A stretch of 64,000 bases of DNA, from NCBI RefSeq assembly GCF_001562255.1, contig NZ_CP014301.1, forward strand, positions 2,418,001 through 2,482,000, written 5' to 3'. Of this stretch, positions 1 to 9,417 are shown one piece after another. Numbering within the stretch: position 1 is the stretch's first letter; each line of letters begins with the position of its first letter. The notes under the pieces were generated by a model that was not told the origin of the DNA, searched no databases, and saw only the letters and a program-made list of their open reading frames with translations. The DNA is from Bosea sp. PAMC 26642. GTDB taxonomy: Bacteria > Pseudomonadota > Alphaproteobacteria > Rhizobiales > Beijerinckiaceae. The position numbers and the translations under genes were made by a program.

Positions 1-309
1 CGGGGCTATCTGACCGCTCAGCCGACCGTCGACGGCCAGACCTCGCTCGCCTTCGTCTGGGACGTCTATGACGAGAGCAAGAAGCGCGCCCAGCGCGTCC
101 AGGGCGAGAGCTTCGGCCGGAGCGGCGGCGGCGCCGACCCGTGGTCGGGAATCGACCAGACCGTCGTCGCCAAGGCGGCCTCGGAATCGATGGACGCCAT
201 TGCGGGTTTTCTGGTCACCACGCCGGCCGTCGAGACCGTCAATCCGGGTGACAAGACCAAGGCCGCGGGAACAAAGACGGCCGCCGCCGCTACTGGCAAG
301 CGACTCTGA
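1..309 (+). CDS. Putative lipoprotein, C-terminal part (5' end outside window)
   Basis: The first frame is open from base 1 to a TGA at 307-309, giving the last 102 residues of a longer protein. It contains a segment reading LAFVWDVYDESKKRAQRVQG followed by a DPW motif, and ends in an Ala/Thr/Lys-rich tail. From memory, this YVWDV...RVxRxxG...DPW pattern belongs to a small lipoprotein that often precedes prs in Hyphomicrobiales. The lipobox cannot be checked because the start lies upstream. The function is unknown. The gene is co-directional with prs but 278 bp away, with half of an intergenic repeat in between. Confidence 0.7.
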   Translation, partial: RGYLTAQPTVDGQTSLAFVWDVYDESKKRAQRVQGESFGRSGGGADPWSGIDQTVVAKAASESMDAIAGFLVTTPAVETVNPGDKTKAAGTKTAAAATGKRL

Positions 310-351
310 GGCGCGCCCACAAGCCATCGGCTCTACCCTCGGTAACGCTCC

Positions 352-393
352 GTCATCCTGGACAAGCCGCTTAGCTGCGCCGATCCGGGACGC
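352..393. repeat. Half copy of intergenic palindromic repeat family A
   Basis: This stretch reads GTCATCCTGGACAAGCCGC and continues to a GATCCGGGA core, closely matching the left arm of the complete elements at 1575-1674 and 24562-24660. No matching right arm (GGGATGAC) follows, so this looks like a truncated copy. The rest of the 310-587 gap holds no convincing gene. Confidence 0.6.
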
Positions 394-587
394 GCTGGTG
401 TCGCAGCGCGATCGGGCTTTGCGGCTTCGCGCAACCCGGCGAGCGGCTTGGCACACCTCATCGCCTTTTGCACTGCCCTTTCGCAGTGCAGCGGTCGACT
501 CGTCGTCATGCCGCTGTTATGAGCCCTGCGAACTGAGCCAGCTTCAGGCTGCTCACGCCCAGCCAGACCAAAACGGTGCGACCCGGC

Positions 588-1532
<945 letters not shown>

Positions 1533-1574
1533 GAAGATCCCCAGCTGGTTTGACGATAGTACCCAAATCGCGTT

Positions 1575-1674
1575 GTCATCCCGGACAAGCCGCGCAGCGG
1601 CGCCGATCCGGGATCCATTCCGGAACGGCTCAGGCATGGATCCCGGGTCTGCGCTTCGCTACGCCCGGGATGAC
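1575..1674. repeat. Intergenic palindromic repeat family A, complete copy
   Basis: A 100-bp element between prs and queC has inverted ends GTCATCCCGG and CCGGGATGAC, with an inner pair built on GATCCGGGATCCA and TGGATCCCGG. It can fold into one long hairpin. A near-identical 99-bp copy lies at 24562-24660 and partial or short relatives at 352 and 39214. Confidence 0.85.
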
Positions 1675-1700
1675 GACGCGGGTGTTTTGACGGAACAGAG

Positions 1701-2429
1701 ATGACCACCTCCCGCGCGCTTGTCCTCTTCTCCGGCGGCCAGGATTCGACCGTCGCGCTCGCCTGGGCGCTGGAGCGGTTCGACAGCGTCGAGACGATCG
1801 GTTTCGACTACGGCCAGCGCCACCGCATCGAGCTGGAGTGCCGGCTGACGATCCGCGACAGGCTGCCTGCGCTCTCGCCTCTCTACAAGGCGCGGCTCGG
1901 CCCGGACCATCTCGTCGACCTGAGCGCGCTCGGCGCGATCTCCGACACAGCTTTGACCCGCGAGAGCGAGATCGCCTTCGCCGAGACCGGTCTGCCGACC
2001 ACCTTCGTACCCGGCCGCAACCTGATCTTCCTGAGCTTCGCCGCGGCGGTCGCCTATCGTCGGAACGCAAAGCACATCGTGCTCGGCGTCTGCGAGACCG
2101 ACTATTCCGGCTATCCCGACTGCCGCGACGACACCATCAAGGCAATGCAGGTCGCGCTGGGGCTCGGGCTCGACCGCCGCCTCGTGCTGCACACGCCGCT
2201 GATGTGGCGCGACAAGGCGCAGACCTTCGCGCTCGCCCACGCGCTCGGCGGAAAGCCCCTGCTCGACCTCGTGATCGAGGACAGCCACAGCTGCTATCTC
2301 GGCGACAGGACGCAGCGGCATGGCTGGGGCTTCGGCTGCGGCCATTGTCCGGCCTGCGAGCTTCGTGCGAAAGGCTACGCCGCCTATCTCGCAGCTCCAG
2401 ACGACACCGGACCATCCCATGAATCTTGA
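1701..2429 (+). CDS. queC: 7-cyano-7-deazaguanine synthase
   Basis: QueC converts 7-carboxy-7-deazaguanine to preQ0 with ATP and ammonia, in the queuosine tRNA-modification pathway. The 242-residue protein has the PP-loop SGGQDST at residues 11-17 and the four-Cys zinc site C198, C213, C216 and C219 (GCGHCPAC). It starts at the ATG of [13 protein letters not shown]. The downstream VUT-family transporter gene overlaps its last 11 bp, implying co-translation. No queD or queE proper is seen beside it; the QueD-fold protein at 45 kb is too divergent to fill that role with confidence. Confidence 0.95.
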   Translation: MTTSRALVLFSGGQDSTVALAWALERFDSVETIGFDYGQRHRIELECRLTIRDRLPALSPLYKARLGPDHLVDLSALGAISDTALTRESEIAFAETGLPTTFVPGRNLIFLSFAAAVAYRRNAKHIVLGVCETDYSGYPDCRDDTIKAMQVALGLGLDRRLVLHTPLMWRDKAQTFALAHALGGKPLLDLVIEDSHSCYLGDRTQRHGWGFGCGHCPACELRAKGYAAYLAAPDDTGPSHES

Positions 2430-2982
2430 CCGCCAGCGCCGCACCGAAGGGCTGATCGCGCTTGCCCTGTTCGCCCTGACCATCCCAGCCGCGAACTGGC
2501 TGATCGGCAACGCCGGCACCGTCTGCGTTCCAAACGGGCCTTGCCTCGTTCCGGTCTGGCCCGGCATCAAGGCGCCGAGCGGCGTTCTGATGATCGGGCT
2601 GGCGCTCGTGCTTCGCGACATCGTGCAGCGCAGGCTCGGCGCGCTCGCAGGCCTTGGCGCCATCGCGGTCGGCGCGGCGATTTCGGGCTTCCTTGCCCCC
2701 CCGGCGATCGTGCTCGCTTCGGTCGCAGCCTTCCTGCTCTCGGAACTCGCCGATTTCGCGGTCTACACCCCGCTGCAGCGCCGCAATTTCGTCGCAGCCG
2801 TGGCCGCCTCCAGTGTCCTCGGCCTCGTCGTCGACAGCATCGTCTTCCTGCAGCTCGCCTTCGGCAGCCTGGACTTCCTCTCCGGCCAGATCATCGGCAA
2901 GGCCTGGATGGTGCTGCTGGCACTGCCGCTGATGCACCTGCTGCGGCGTCGGGACGAGCGGCTGGGTCTGGTGGCTGCATAG
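2419..2982 (+). CDS. VUT-family (YhhQ-like) membrane transporter, probably for queuosine precursors
   Basis: The 187-residue integral membrane protein has about five or six hydrophobic helices and the family-typical stretch [20 protein letters not shown] followed by [10 protein letters not shown]. Members of the VUT/DUF165 family such as E. coli YhhQ take up preQ0/preQ1. The gene starts inside queC (11-bp overlap), and that physical linkage supports a role in queuosine precursor handling. The substrate is inferred from family and context. Confidence 0.8.
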   Translation: MNLDRQRRTEGLIALALFALTIPAANWLIGNAGTVCVPNGPCLVPVWPGIKAPSGVLMIGLALVLRDIVQRRLGALAGLGAIAVGAAISGFLAPPAIVLASVAAFLLSELADFAVYTPLQRRNFVAAVAASSVLGLVVDSIVFLQLAFGSLDFLSGQIIGKAWMVLLALPLMHLLRRRDERLGLVAA

Positions 2983-3079
2983 GACGGAACGCTGCGAGGC
3001 TTGTCCTACCCCCGCTTTTCCCCTATGAGCCTGCCAGCGCCCGACTGACACCCTTGGAGGCAAGGGCGCGAACCGAAAC

Positions 3080-3097
3080 GGCCGCCTTGAGGCGGCC
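3080..3097 (+). other. GC-rich hairpin in the rplY leader
   Basis: A perfect stem GGCCGCC/GGCGGCC with a TTGA loop lies 26 bp before the rplY start and is followed by TTGTCATTT. It could be a weak terminator-like attenuator or a leader structure for L25 autoregulation. Nothing in the sequence decides between these. Confidence 0.5.
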
Positions 3098-3122
3098 TTG
3101 TCATTTGAAGCAAGGAACTACC

Positions 3123-3749
3123 ATGACCGCCGTGAAGCAAATCGAGGCTTCGGCGCGCGCCCAGGTCGGCAAGGGGGCCGCCCGGGCAGTACGTCGTCAA
3201 GGCCTGACACCAGCCGTGATCTATGGCGGGGGCGCCGCTCCCGAAGCGATCGCGCTCGACGCCAACAAGACCCGCCTCCTGATCTATGGCGGCCATTTCC
3301 TGACCACGCTGTTCGAAGTCAGCGTCGATGGCAAGAAGACCCGCGTCATCCCGCGCGACTATCAGCTCGACCCGGTCAAGGACTTCCCGATCCACGTCGA
3401 CTTCCTGCGGGTCGCCAAGGGCCAGACGGTCACGGTCGAGGTTCCAGTCCATGTCATCGACCAGGATACCTGCCCCGGCGTGAAGAACGGCGGCTCGGTC
3501 CAGCTCGTCGAGCACGCGCTTGAGATCACGATCGAGCCCGAGAACATTCCGGAGGCCTTCGAGGTCTCGGTTGCCGGCCTCGAAATCGGCGACTCGCTGG
3601 AAGCCGGCGTCATCAAGCTACCCAAGGGCGCCAAGCTGACGATCGGCGCGGACGCCACGATCGTCACCATCGTGCCGCCGATGGCCGAAGAGATCGACGA
3701 GCCGGCTGAAGCTGCAGCCGAGGCTCCTGCGGCCGAAGCCAAGGCCTGA
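3123..3749 (+). CDS. rplY: 50S ribosomal protein L25, general stress (Ctc) form
   Basis: L25 binds 5S rRNA in the large subunit. This is the long two-domain Ctc form (208 residues). The N-terminal 5S-binding beta-barrel covers roughly residues 1-95 (RAVRRQGLTPAVIYGG, then PRDYQLDPVKDFPIHVDFL). The C-terminal TL5 domain runs to about residue 190 and is followed by an Ala/Glu-rich tail. The gene is followed by a clear intrinsic terminator and then by pth, the order common in alphaproteobacteria. A GC-rich hairpin precedes the start. Confidence 0.95.
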   Translation: MTAVKQIEASARAQVGKGAARAVRRQGLTPAVIYGGGAAPEAIALDANKTRLLIYGGHFLTTLFEVSVDGKKTRVIPRDYQLDPVKDFPIHVDFLRVAKGQTVTVEVPVHVIDQDTCPGVKNGGSVQLVEHALEITIEPENIPEAFEVSVAGLEIGDSLEAGVIKLPKGAKLTIGADATIVTIVPPMAEEIDEPAEAAAEAPAAEAKA

Positions 3750-3792
3750 GCTGCGAGCGTCCTCTCGACGCTTGTCCACGATCGCGAACGAG

Positions 3793-3826
3793 AGACGGCC
3801 GGGGTTTCCCGGCCGTCTTGCTTTGT
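3793..3826 (+). terminator. Intrinsic terminator after rplY
   Basis: An 11-bp stem AGACGGCCGGG/CCCGGCCGTCT with a GTTT loop is followed by TGCTTTG. It lies between rplY and pth, so it should end or reduce transcription from rplY into pth. Confidence 0.75.
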
Positions 3827-3839
3827 GCCGGAGCGCCTC

Positions 3840-4454
3840 ATGCTGATCTTCGCCGGTCTCGGCAATCCAGGCTCGCGCTACGCCCGCAACCGTCACAATA
3901 TCGGCTTCATGGCGCTGGAGGCGATTGCCCGCGCCCATCGGGCATCGCCCTGGCGTGCCCGCTTCCAGAGCGAGGCCTGCGAAGCGACGATCGGCGGCGA
4001 GAAGGTCATCCTGCTCAAGCCGCAGACCTTCATGAACGACTCCGGCCGCGCGATCGGCGAGGCCGCCCGTTTCTTCAAGGTCGAGCCGGCCGAGGTGATC
4101 GTCTTCCATGACGAGCTCGATCTCGCTCCCGCGAAGCTCAGGGTGAAGCTCGGCGGCGGCAACGCCGGCCATAACGGCCTGCGCTCGACCACGGCCTTCA
4201 TCGGCAACGAGTATCGCCGGGTCCGGATGGGGATCGGCCATCCCGGCCTGAAGGAACTCGTCCACGGCTATGTGCTGAGCGATTTCGGCAAGGCGGAGGG
4301 GCCTTGGGTCGAAGATCTCTGCACCGCCAGCGCCGACAACGCCGCGCTGCTTGCAGCCCATGACGACGCCGGGTTCCAGAACAGGGTACATCTCTTCATG
4401 GATGCGCGCGGCCATGCCGCCGTGAAGCGGCTGGGCGAGAAGTCCCCGGACTGA
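3840..4454 (+). CDS. pth: Peptidyl-tRNA hydrolase
   Basis: Pth releases tRNA from peptidyl-tRNAs that drop off ribosomes. The 204-residue protein starts [20 protein letters not shown], with the catalytic His in the RHNIGF motif near residue 20. It has FMNDSG at about residues 63-68 and the conserved HDELDL and [12 protein letters not shown] segments. The ATG at 3840 is preferred over an in-frame GTG at 3825 because GGAG sits six bases before it and the protein then begins at the expected place. Translation and tRNA recycling link it with rplY and ychF, its usual neighbours. Confidence 0.95.
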   Translation: MLIFAGLGNPGSRYARNRHNIGFMALEAIARAHRASPWRARFQSEACEATIGGEKVILLKPQTFMNDSGRAIGEAARFFKVEPAEVIVFHDELDLAPAKLRVKLGGGNAGHNGLRSTTAFIGNEYRRVRMGIGHPGLKELVHGYVLSDFGKAEGPWVEDLCTASADNAALLAAHDDAGFQNRVHLFMDARGHAAVKRLGEKSPD

Positions 4455-4464
4455 CGCAGTTCCT

Positions 4465-5082
4465 TCAGTAAGGCAGCTGAGCGCCGGCCTTGGCAATGGT
4501 CACGCGGCTTGCCGTGAAGCTGCCGTCCGGCTGTTTCGCCGCCGACATTGCGACCTGTGCACCGGCAACGAGTTCGGAGGGCTGGGCCGGCGCGGCCATG
4601 ATGATGTTGGCGTCGGGCGTGATCGTCACCTTCTGCTCGCCGCCCGGATAGGTCAGCATCACGCTGGCGCCATCGACGCGCGTAACGGTTTCGGCCACCG
4701 TCGCATTGGTCATCGTGGAATCCGGCAGAACGCCCCATGGGCGATGCCCCTCGCCTGTGCCGCGCATCGTCTCGGGAAAGATGAAGACCTGCACCGCCAT
4801 CAGTGTGCCACCGGCCTGCGGCCGTGCGCCGACGCCGATGAAGCCGCCCTTCTTGATATCGGCCGTTGTGGCCTTGACGACGCTGCCGACCGAATAGTTC
4901 GGCGCGAGCGCGACCTTGGCTTCAGTCCCCTCCATCGTCTTGATGGTCAACATGTTGCCCTCGACTTTCTCGACCTCGCCACGAATGCGGGTTTGCGGCG
5001 TTTGTGCACAAGCGAGACCTGGAAGCGCAAGACCTGGAAGCGCAAGACCAATGACAAGCAGGGCGGCGGAAAAGGAGCGCAT
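4465..5082 (-). CDS. Secreted protein of unknown function (DUF5666-like)
   Basis: The 205-residue protein has a signal peptide with the repeated motif LALPG-LALPG-LACAQ, probably cleaved after ACA. Behind it is a beta-rich region starting IRGEVEKVEGNMLTIKTMEG, typical of small OB-like DUF5666 domains, and a second similar half starting near ATVAETVTRVDGASVMLTYPG. No catalytic residues are recognisable; it is probably periplasmic. It converges on pth and is divergent from the toxin-antitoxin operon. A 15-bp tandem duplication (5015-5044) encodes the doubled signal-peptide motif. Confidence 0.65.
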   Translation of the reverse strand: MRSFSAALLVIGLALPGLALPGLACAQTPQTRIRGEVEKVEGNMLTIKTMEGTEAKVALAPNYSVGSVVKATTADIKKGGFIGVGARPQAGGTLMAVQVFIFPETMRGTGEGHRPWGVLPDSTMTNATVAETVTRVDGASVMLTYPGGEQKVTITPDANIIMAAPAQPSELVAGAQVAMSAAKQPDGSFTASRVTIAKAGAQLPY

Positions 5083-5201
5083 AGGATTATCCGGATCGGT
5101 TGAGAGGTCGCGACCGCAGTGGTGCGCCTGCCCTCGTACCCGTGCCACGCACGTTCGTGTGAACGACGAAGCCGGCCGCCATGCACGCCGCCACGCTTCG
5201 C

Positions 5202-5230
5202 TTGACACGAAAACACGGAAACACGATATC
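5202..5230 (+). promoter_or_regulatory. Promoter with three tandem octamers upstream of the VapBC-like pair
   Basis: A consensus -35 TTGACA (5202-5207) is followed after 17 bp by GATATC (5225-5230) as a plausible -10. Overlapping it are three directly repeated octamers ACACGAAA, ACACGGAA and ACACGATA (5205-5228). Ribbon-helix-helix antitoxins bind short direct repeats at their own promoters, so this is a likely autoregulatory operator. That role is inferred. Confidence 0.6.
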
Positions 5231-5248
5231 GATCGAGCCGGAGGGACC

Positions 5249-5485
5249 ATGAAAAACCTGACACTGACCCTGCCCGACGACACCTTCGCACGTTTGCGTA
5301 TGGCTGCGGCCCGAGATGGCAAGAGCATGTCGAAGTTCGTCGGGACATTGGTCGAGCGGCAGATCGGCTCCGTCGATCACACATCGCAGATCGAAGCGAT
5401 GGAGCGGTTTCTGGCCGGCCCTCTGTGGGATCTCACGGACGAAAACGGCAAGGCTCCGACACGCGATCAGATTTATGACCGCTGA
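5249..5485 (+). CDS. Ribbon-helix-helix antitoxin
   Basis: The 78-residue protein starts MKNLTLTLPDDTFARLRMAA, a beta-strand plus two-helix ribbon-helix-helix DNA-binding fold. An acidic C-terminal stretch (PLWDLTDENGKAPTRDQIYD) probably wraps the toxin. The ATG at 5249 is preceded by GGAGGG. The reading frame extends upstream but without family-like sequence. The toxin start lies within its last codons (11-bp overlap), the usual antitoxin-first arrangement. It should neutralise the PIN toxin and repress the operon. Confidence 0.85.
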   Translation: MKNLTLTLPDDTFARLRMAAARDGKSMSKFVGTLVERQIGSVDHTSQIEAMERFLAGPLWDLTDENGKAPTRDQIYDR

Positions 5486-5924
5486 CTCCCGGATATTCGT
5501 CGACACGAACGTGCTGATTTATGCCCGTGACGGAGCCGCTGCAGAAAAGCGCGATGTTGCAGCGCTATGGCTCAGGCGACTTGTTATGCAGGGTCGAATT
5601 CTGATCAACCTCCAGGTCCTTAACGAACTGACCCGCTGGGTTCTTCGCAACGAGGCGGTCCCGCTCGATATTGCGCGAACCCGCATCGACGAACTGCGCC
5701 GCTTCGGCGACGCCGGATTGCAAGCCATCCATACGGCCAACGCCTGGTCCGTGCGCGAGCGGCTCGGCTATCAATGGTTCGACTGCCTACTCATCGCCTT
5801 TGCATCTGCCGAAGGCTGCCGCTACTTCCTCTCGGAAGACATGGGTCACGAGACGCGATATGGCGATCTCACCATCATCAACCCTTTCCGCGTCGATCCA
5901 GACGCCTTCTTCAAAGCGAACTGA
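5475..5924 (+). CDS. PIN-domain toxin (VapC family ribonuclease)
   Basis: The 149-residue protein is a PIN nuclease. The acidic Mg-binding residues are visible: D10 in IFVDTNVLIYA, E51 in LNELTRW, D103 in WFDCLLIA and D122 in SEDMGHE. VapC toxins cut tRNA or rRNA when freed from the antitoxin. The start overlaps the antitoxin by 11 bp. The next gene, ychF, begins only 5 bp after the stop, so this module sits directly before a housekeeping gene and may drive part of its transcription. The RNA target cannot be predicted. Confidence 0.88.
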   Translation: MTADSRIFVDTNVLIYARDGAAAEKRDVAALWLRRLVMQGRILINLQVLNELTRWVLRNEAVPLDIARTRIDELRRFGDAGLQAIHTANAWSVRERLGYQWFDCLLIAFASAEGCRYFLSEDMGHETRYGDLTIINPFRVDPDAFFKAN

Positions 5925-5929
5925 CCACC

Positions 5930-7027
5930 ATGGGTTTCAAATGCGGTATCGTCGGCCTGCCGAATGTCGGCAAGTCGACCCTGTTCAACGCGCTCACGCA
6001 GACAGCGGCGGCACAAGCCGCAAATTATCCCTTCTGCACGATCGAGCCCAATGTCGGCGACGTTGCCGTGCCCGACGACCGGCTGGAGAAGCTCGCAGCC
6101 ATCGCCGGCTCCAAGGAGATCATCCCGACGCGGCTGACCTTCGTCGACATCGCCGGTCTCGTGCGCGGCGCCTCCAAGGGCGAAGGCCTCGGCAACCAGT
6201 TCCTCGCCAATATCCGCGAATGCGACGCCATCGCCCATGTCGTGCGCTGCTTCGAGGATGGCGACATTACCCATGTCGAAGGCAAGGTCTCGCCCATCGA
6301 CGATATCGAGATCATCGAGACCGAGCTGATGCTGGCCGATCTCGAAAGCCTTGAGAAGCGCGTGCTGCCGCTGGAGAAGAAGGCAAAGACCGGCGACAAG
6401 GAGGCCAAGGAACTGGCCGACCTGATGAACCGCTGCCTCGTCCTGCTGCGGGAGGGCAAGCCGGCCCGCCTCGTCCAGGTTGCGGCCGACGAGCGCCGCA
6501 CCTTCGAGACGCTGGGCCTGCTCTCGTCCAAGCCGGTGCTTTATGTCTGCAATGTCGAGGAAGCGAGCGCCGACAAGGGCAACGCCTTCTCTGAACTGGT
6601 GAAGACGCGCGCGGCCGAGGAGAACGCCGTCGCGGTGGTCGTCTCCGCCAAGATCGAGAGCGAGATCGCAGTGCTGCCGGCTGCCGACCAGAAGGACTAC
6701 CTCGAGGCCGTCGGCCTGGAAGAGCCCGGCCTCAACCGCGTCATTCGCGCCGGCTACACCCTGCTCGACCTCGTCACCTACTTCACCGTCGGCCCCAAGG
6801 AGGCCCGTGCCTGGACGATCGAGAAGGGCACCAAGGGTCCGGCCGCCGCCGGCGTGATCCATAGCGATTTCGAGAAGGGCTATATCCGCGCCGAAACGAT
6901 CGCCTACCCGGACTACATCGCAAACAAGGGCGAGTCCGGCGCACGGGACGCCGGCAAATTCCGGCTCGAAGGCAAGGAGTATGTCGTCGCCGACGGCGAC
7001 GTGCTGCATTTCCGCTTCGCGAACTGA
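5930..7027 (+). CDS. ychF: Redox-regulated ATPase YchF (Obg-like)
   Basis: The 365-residue YchF/OLA1-type P-loop NTPase prefers ATP and binds ribosomes. The G1 motif GLPNVGKST is at residues 9-17, switch [22 protein letters not shown] at about 66-85, a coiled-coil insertion follows ([19 protein letters not shown]), and a C-terminal TGS domain starts near residue 280 ([16 protein letters not shown]). It follows a toxin-antitoxin pair by 5 bp but is otherwise next to pth as in many bacteria. Length is normal. Confidence 0.95.
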   Translation: MGFKCGIVGLPNVGKSTLFNALTQTAAAQAANYPFCTIEPNVGDVAVPDDRLEKLAAIAGSKEIIPTRLTFVDIAGLVRGASKGEGLGNQFLANIRECDAIAHVVRCFEDGDITHVEGKVSPIDDIEIIETELMLADLESLEKRVLPLEKKAKTGDKEAKELADLMNRCLVLLREGKPARLVQVAADERRTFETLGLLSSKPVLYVCNVEEASADKGNAFSELVKTRAAEENAVAVVVSAKIESEIAVLPAADQKDYLEAVGLEEPGLNRVIRAGYTLLDLVTYFTVGPKEARAWTIEKGTKGPAAAGVIHSDFEKGYIRAETIAYPDYIANKGESGARDAGKFRLEGKEYVVADGDVLHFRFAN

Positions 7028-7036
7028 GCGGTTCAG

Positions 7037-8047
7037 GTGCTGTTCTTCGAGGATTTCATCGTCGGCGACACTGTCCAGGCAGGCCGCATCTTGGTCGGCC
7101 AGGCCGATATTCTCGCCTATGCCGATCGCTTCGATGCTCAGGATTTTCACACCGACCCAAAGGCCGCTCAGGAGAGCTTCGTCGGTACGCTGATCGCGTC
7201 GGGCTGGCATAGCTGCTCGCTCCTGATGCGGTTGATCTGCGAAACCTTCATCCTCGACTCCGCCGGCATGGGCGCGCCGGGCGTCGAAGAGGTCAAATGG
7301 CTGCGCCCGGTCAAACCGGACGACACGCTGGCCGCCCGCCGCACCGTTCTGGAGACGAAAGCCTCACGGTCTCGTCCCGAAATGGGGCTGGTGCGCTTTC
7401 GCTTCGAATTGCTGAACCAGCATGACGAGCCGGTGCTGGAACAGATCAACTGGATCATGTTCGGCAGGCGTGGCGCCGCCATCCTGCCCCATGTCGGCGA
7501 CTGGCTCGCGCATTCCCCGCGCTATGCCCCGCCCACGACCCAGAGTCCGCTCGAGCCGCCTTCAGAAGCGCCCGAGCCGGCGCTCTTCTTCGAGGAGATG
7601 AAGATCGGCGCCGCTTTCGAACTCGGTAGCCTCGTCTTCACCGCCGACGAGATCATCGCCTTCGCGCGCAGCTTCGATCCGCAGCCTTTCCATATGGACG
7701 AGGCCGCCGCACGCGACAGCGCTTTCGGCCGGCTGGCGGCCTCGGGCTGGCACACGGCATCGGTCTGGATGGCGGCGATGGTGTCGCATCGCAAGCGCCA
7801 GATCGCGGCGCTGGGATCGGCGCCCGCACCCCGCCTCGGCCCCTCGCCCGGCTTCAGGAACCTGCGCTGGTCGAAGCCGGTTTTCGCTGGCGACCGCATA
7901 ACCTACCACTCGACGATCACGGACAAGCGGGCCAGCGCCTCGCGCCCGCAATGGGGCCTGTTCTTCCATCGCAATACCGGCGTGAACCAGCATGGCGAGG
8001 AGGTCTTCAGCTTCGACGGCTGCGTCTTCGTCGAACGCCGCACCTGA
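7037..8047 (+). CDS. Double-hotdog MaoC-like dehydratase
   Basis: The 336-residue protein consists of two homologous halves, each a MaoC-type hotdog domain. The first begins FFEDFIVGDTVQAG with a DAQDFHTDP motif near residue 35. The second begins FFEEMKIGAAFELG with DPQPFHMDE near residue 220. The (D/N)xxxxH hydratase signature is recognisable in both halves, and both contain an ASGWH motif. MaoC proteins hydrate enoyl-CoA thioesters; the substrate here is unknown. The start is a GTG just after ychF. The stop codon abuts that of the convergent GGDEF gene with no gap. Confidence 0.8.
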   Translation: MLFFEDFIVGDTVQAGRILVGQADILAYADRFDAQDFHTDPKAAQESFVGTLIASGWHSCSLLMRLICETFILDSAGMGAPGVEEVKWLRPVKPDDTLAARRTVLETKASRSRPEMGLVRFRFELLNQHDEPVLEQINWIMFGRRGAAILPHVGDWLAHSPRYAPPTTQSPLEPPSEAPEPALFFEEMKIGAAFELGSLVFTADEIIAFARSFDPQPFHMDEAAARDSAFGRLAASGWHTASVWMAAMVSHRKRQIAALGSAPAPRLGPSPGFRNLRWSKPVFAGDRITYHSTITDKRASASRPQWGLFFHRNTGVNQHGEEVFSFDGCVFVERRT

Positions 8048-9352
8048 TCAGGCACTGCGGCGCGTGGCCGTGACCGGCATCGGCAGCACCTCGATGCGAT
8101 TGCGGCCGTTGCGCTTGGCGGCATAAAGCGCATCATCTGCGCGGGCGTGCAGCACATCGCCATCGAGCGGACCATATCCCGAGCAAATCCCGATCGAGAC
8201 CGTCGTTGCCCCAAGTTCGGAATGAACGACGTGCCATGGTGCCCGGGCGATCGCATATCTGATCGCCCTGGCGACCCGCATCGCCTCCGCCTGCCCGACG
8301 CCGCCCAGCACGACGCCGAATTCTTCCCCGCCGACACGCGCCACGAGCGCGGCCGCAGGCACCTCCTCCGCGATGGTACTGGCGATCAGCTTGAGGCAAT
8401 GGTCCCCGACGAGATGGCCGAAGCGATCGTTGACCGTCTTGAAGTGGTCGGCATCGATCATCATCACGGTCAGGGCGCTTGTTCCTGTGGCCTGCTCCGC
8501 CAGGAACCGCATATAGCGCCGGTGATTGGCGAGACCGGTCAGCCCGTCCGTCTCGGCGAGCTTTGCGAGTTCGGCATTAGCCTGTCGCAGCGCCTCCTGG
8601 GTCTTCAGTAGCTCCATCTGCTGGCGCTTCGCGGCGGTGATGTCGGCATGGGTAAAACAGCCGATACCATCGACGCTGTGCCTGGCAATGACACGCCGCC
8701 ATCTCTGTCCAGGAAGTTCGACTTCGACGGGCGCGCCGTCATAGCGCAGCCCATTTCGGATCGTGCCGCGACGGGCATCGGCAGGCGAAGACGCCCTCCA
8801 GCTTTCGGCGATGATCTCGTCGAGGCTGATGCCCACGACCGCGCGATCGGCCGCGACGTCATAGAGCCGGCGGAAAGCATCGTTTGCGGCGATGATCCGG
8901 TCGTCGGCGTCGAGAATGGTCGCGCCATCGGGAATGAAGGAGAGCGCATCGAAGACGGGCAGCGCGACTCCCAGCGCGGTTTCCGCCCTGGCGTCGGCGT
9001 CCAGCCTCTGCCACATCCTCACCCGGCCGCCATCGGGATCGCGCAGCGAGGAGGCACGCAGCAGCCGGCCGCGATGGATGAACTCGAAAGGCTGCGTCTG
9101 GTTGTCATGGCGCGCGACGCCCTCGGCAATATAGCGTTCGATCTCCGGCATCTCATCGGCCGAAAGCCTTCCGCGATAGAAGCGCCTGAGATTGTCGCGG
9201 TAGGGCTCGCCCTGCACGATTGCGCCATCATGCTCGGGAAAGAGCTGCAGGAATGTCCGGTTCCAGCCAACAGCCTTCAGGCCCGCATCGTATTCGCAAG
9301 CGGCGATGCCGAGCATGTCGAGCGAATCGTGAAGATAGCGCGAAACGATCAT
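8048..9352 (-). CDS. Diguanylate cyclase with PAS sensory region
   Basis: The 434-residue protein makes cyclic di-GMP from two GTP. Two PAS-like segments (about residues 1-125 and 130-250; the second has DADDRIIAANDAFRRLYDV) lead into a short coiled coil. The GGDEF domain begins DGLTGLANHRRYMRFL, with the active-site signature GGEEF at 341-345, a permitted variant. No RxxD inhibitory site precedes the signature, so product feedback through that site is unlikely. There are no transmembrane helices, so it should be cytoplasmic. Its partner could be the HD-GYP protein at 51.8 kb, though nothing links them directly. Confidence 0.92.
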   Translation of the reverse strand: MIVSRYLHDSLDMLGIAACEYDAGLKAVGWNRTFLQLFPEHDGAIVQGEPYRDNLRRFYRGRLSADEMPEIERYIAEGVARHDNQTQPFEFIHRGRLLRASSLRDPDGGRVRMWQRLDADARAETALGVALPVFDALSFIPDGATILDADDRIIAANDAFRRLYDVAADRAVVGISLDEIIAESWRASSPADARRGTIRNGLRYDGAPVEVELPGQRWRRVIARHSVDGIGCFTHADITAAKRQQMELLKTQEALRQANAELAKLAETDGLTGLANHRRYMRFLAEQATGTSALTVMMIDADHFKTVNDRFGHLVGDHCLKLIASTIAEEVPAAALVARVGGEEFGVVLGGVGQAEAMRVARAIRYAIARAPWHVVHSELGATTVSIGICSGYGPLDGDVLHARADDALYAAKRNGRNRIEVLPMPVTATRRSA

Positions 9353-9417
9353 TCCCCTTGGTTAGGCCAAGGGGATTAACAACGCGTAAGACGCTGCGCG
9401 CGATTCGGCTGTCTTCG

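Noticed and set aside
9376..9390. TTAA-N7-TAAG as a CtrA site upstream of the GGDEF gene
   Set aside because: The second half matches the TTAA half-site in only two of four positions and no second site is nearby.
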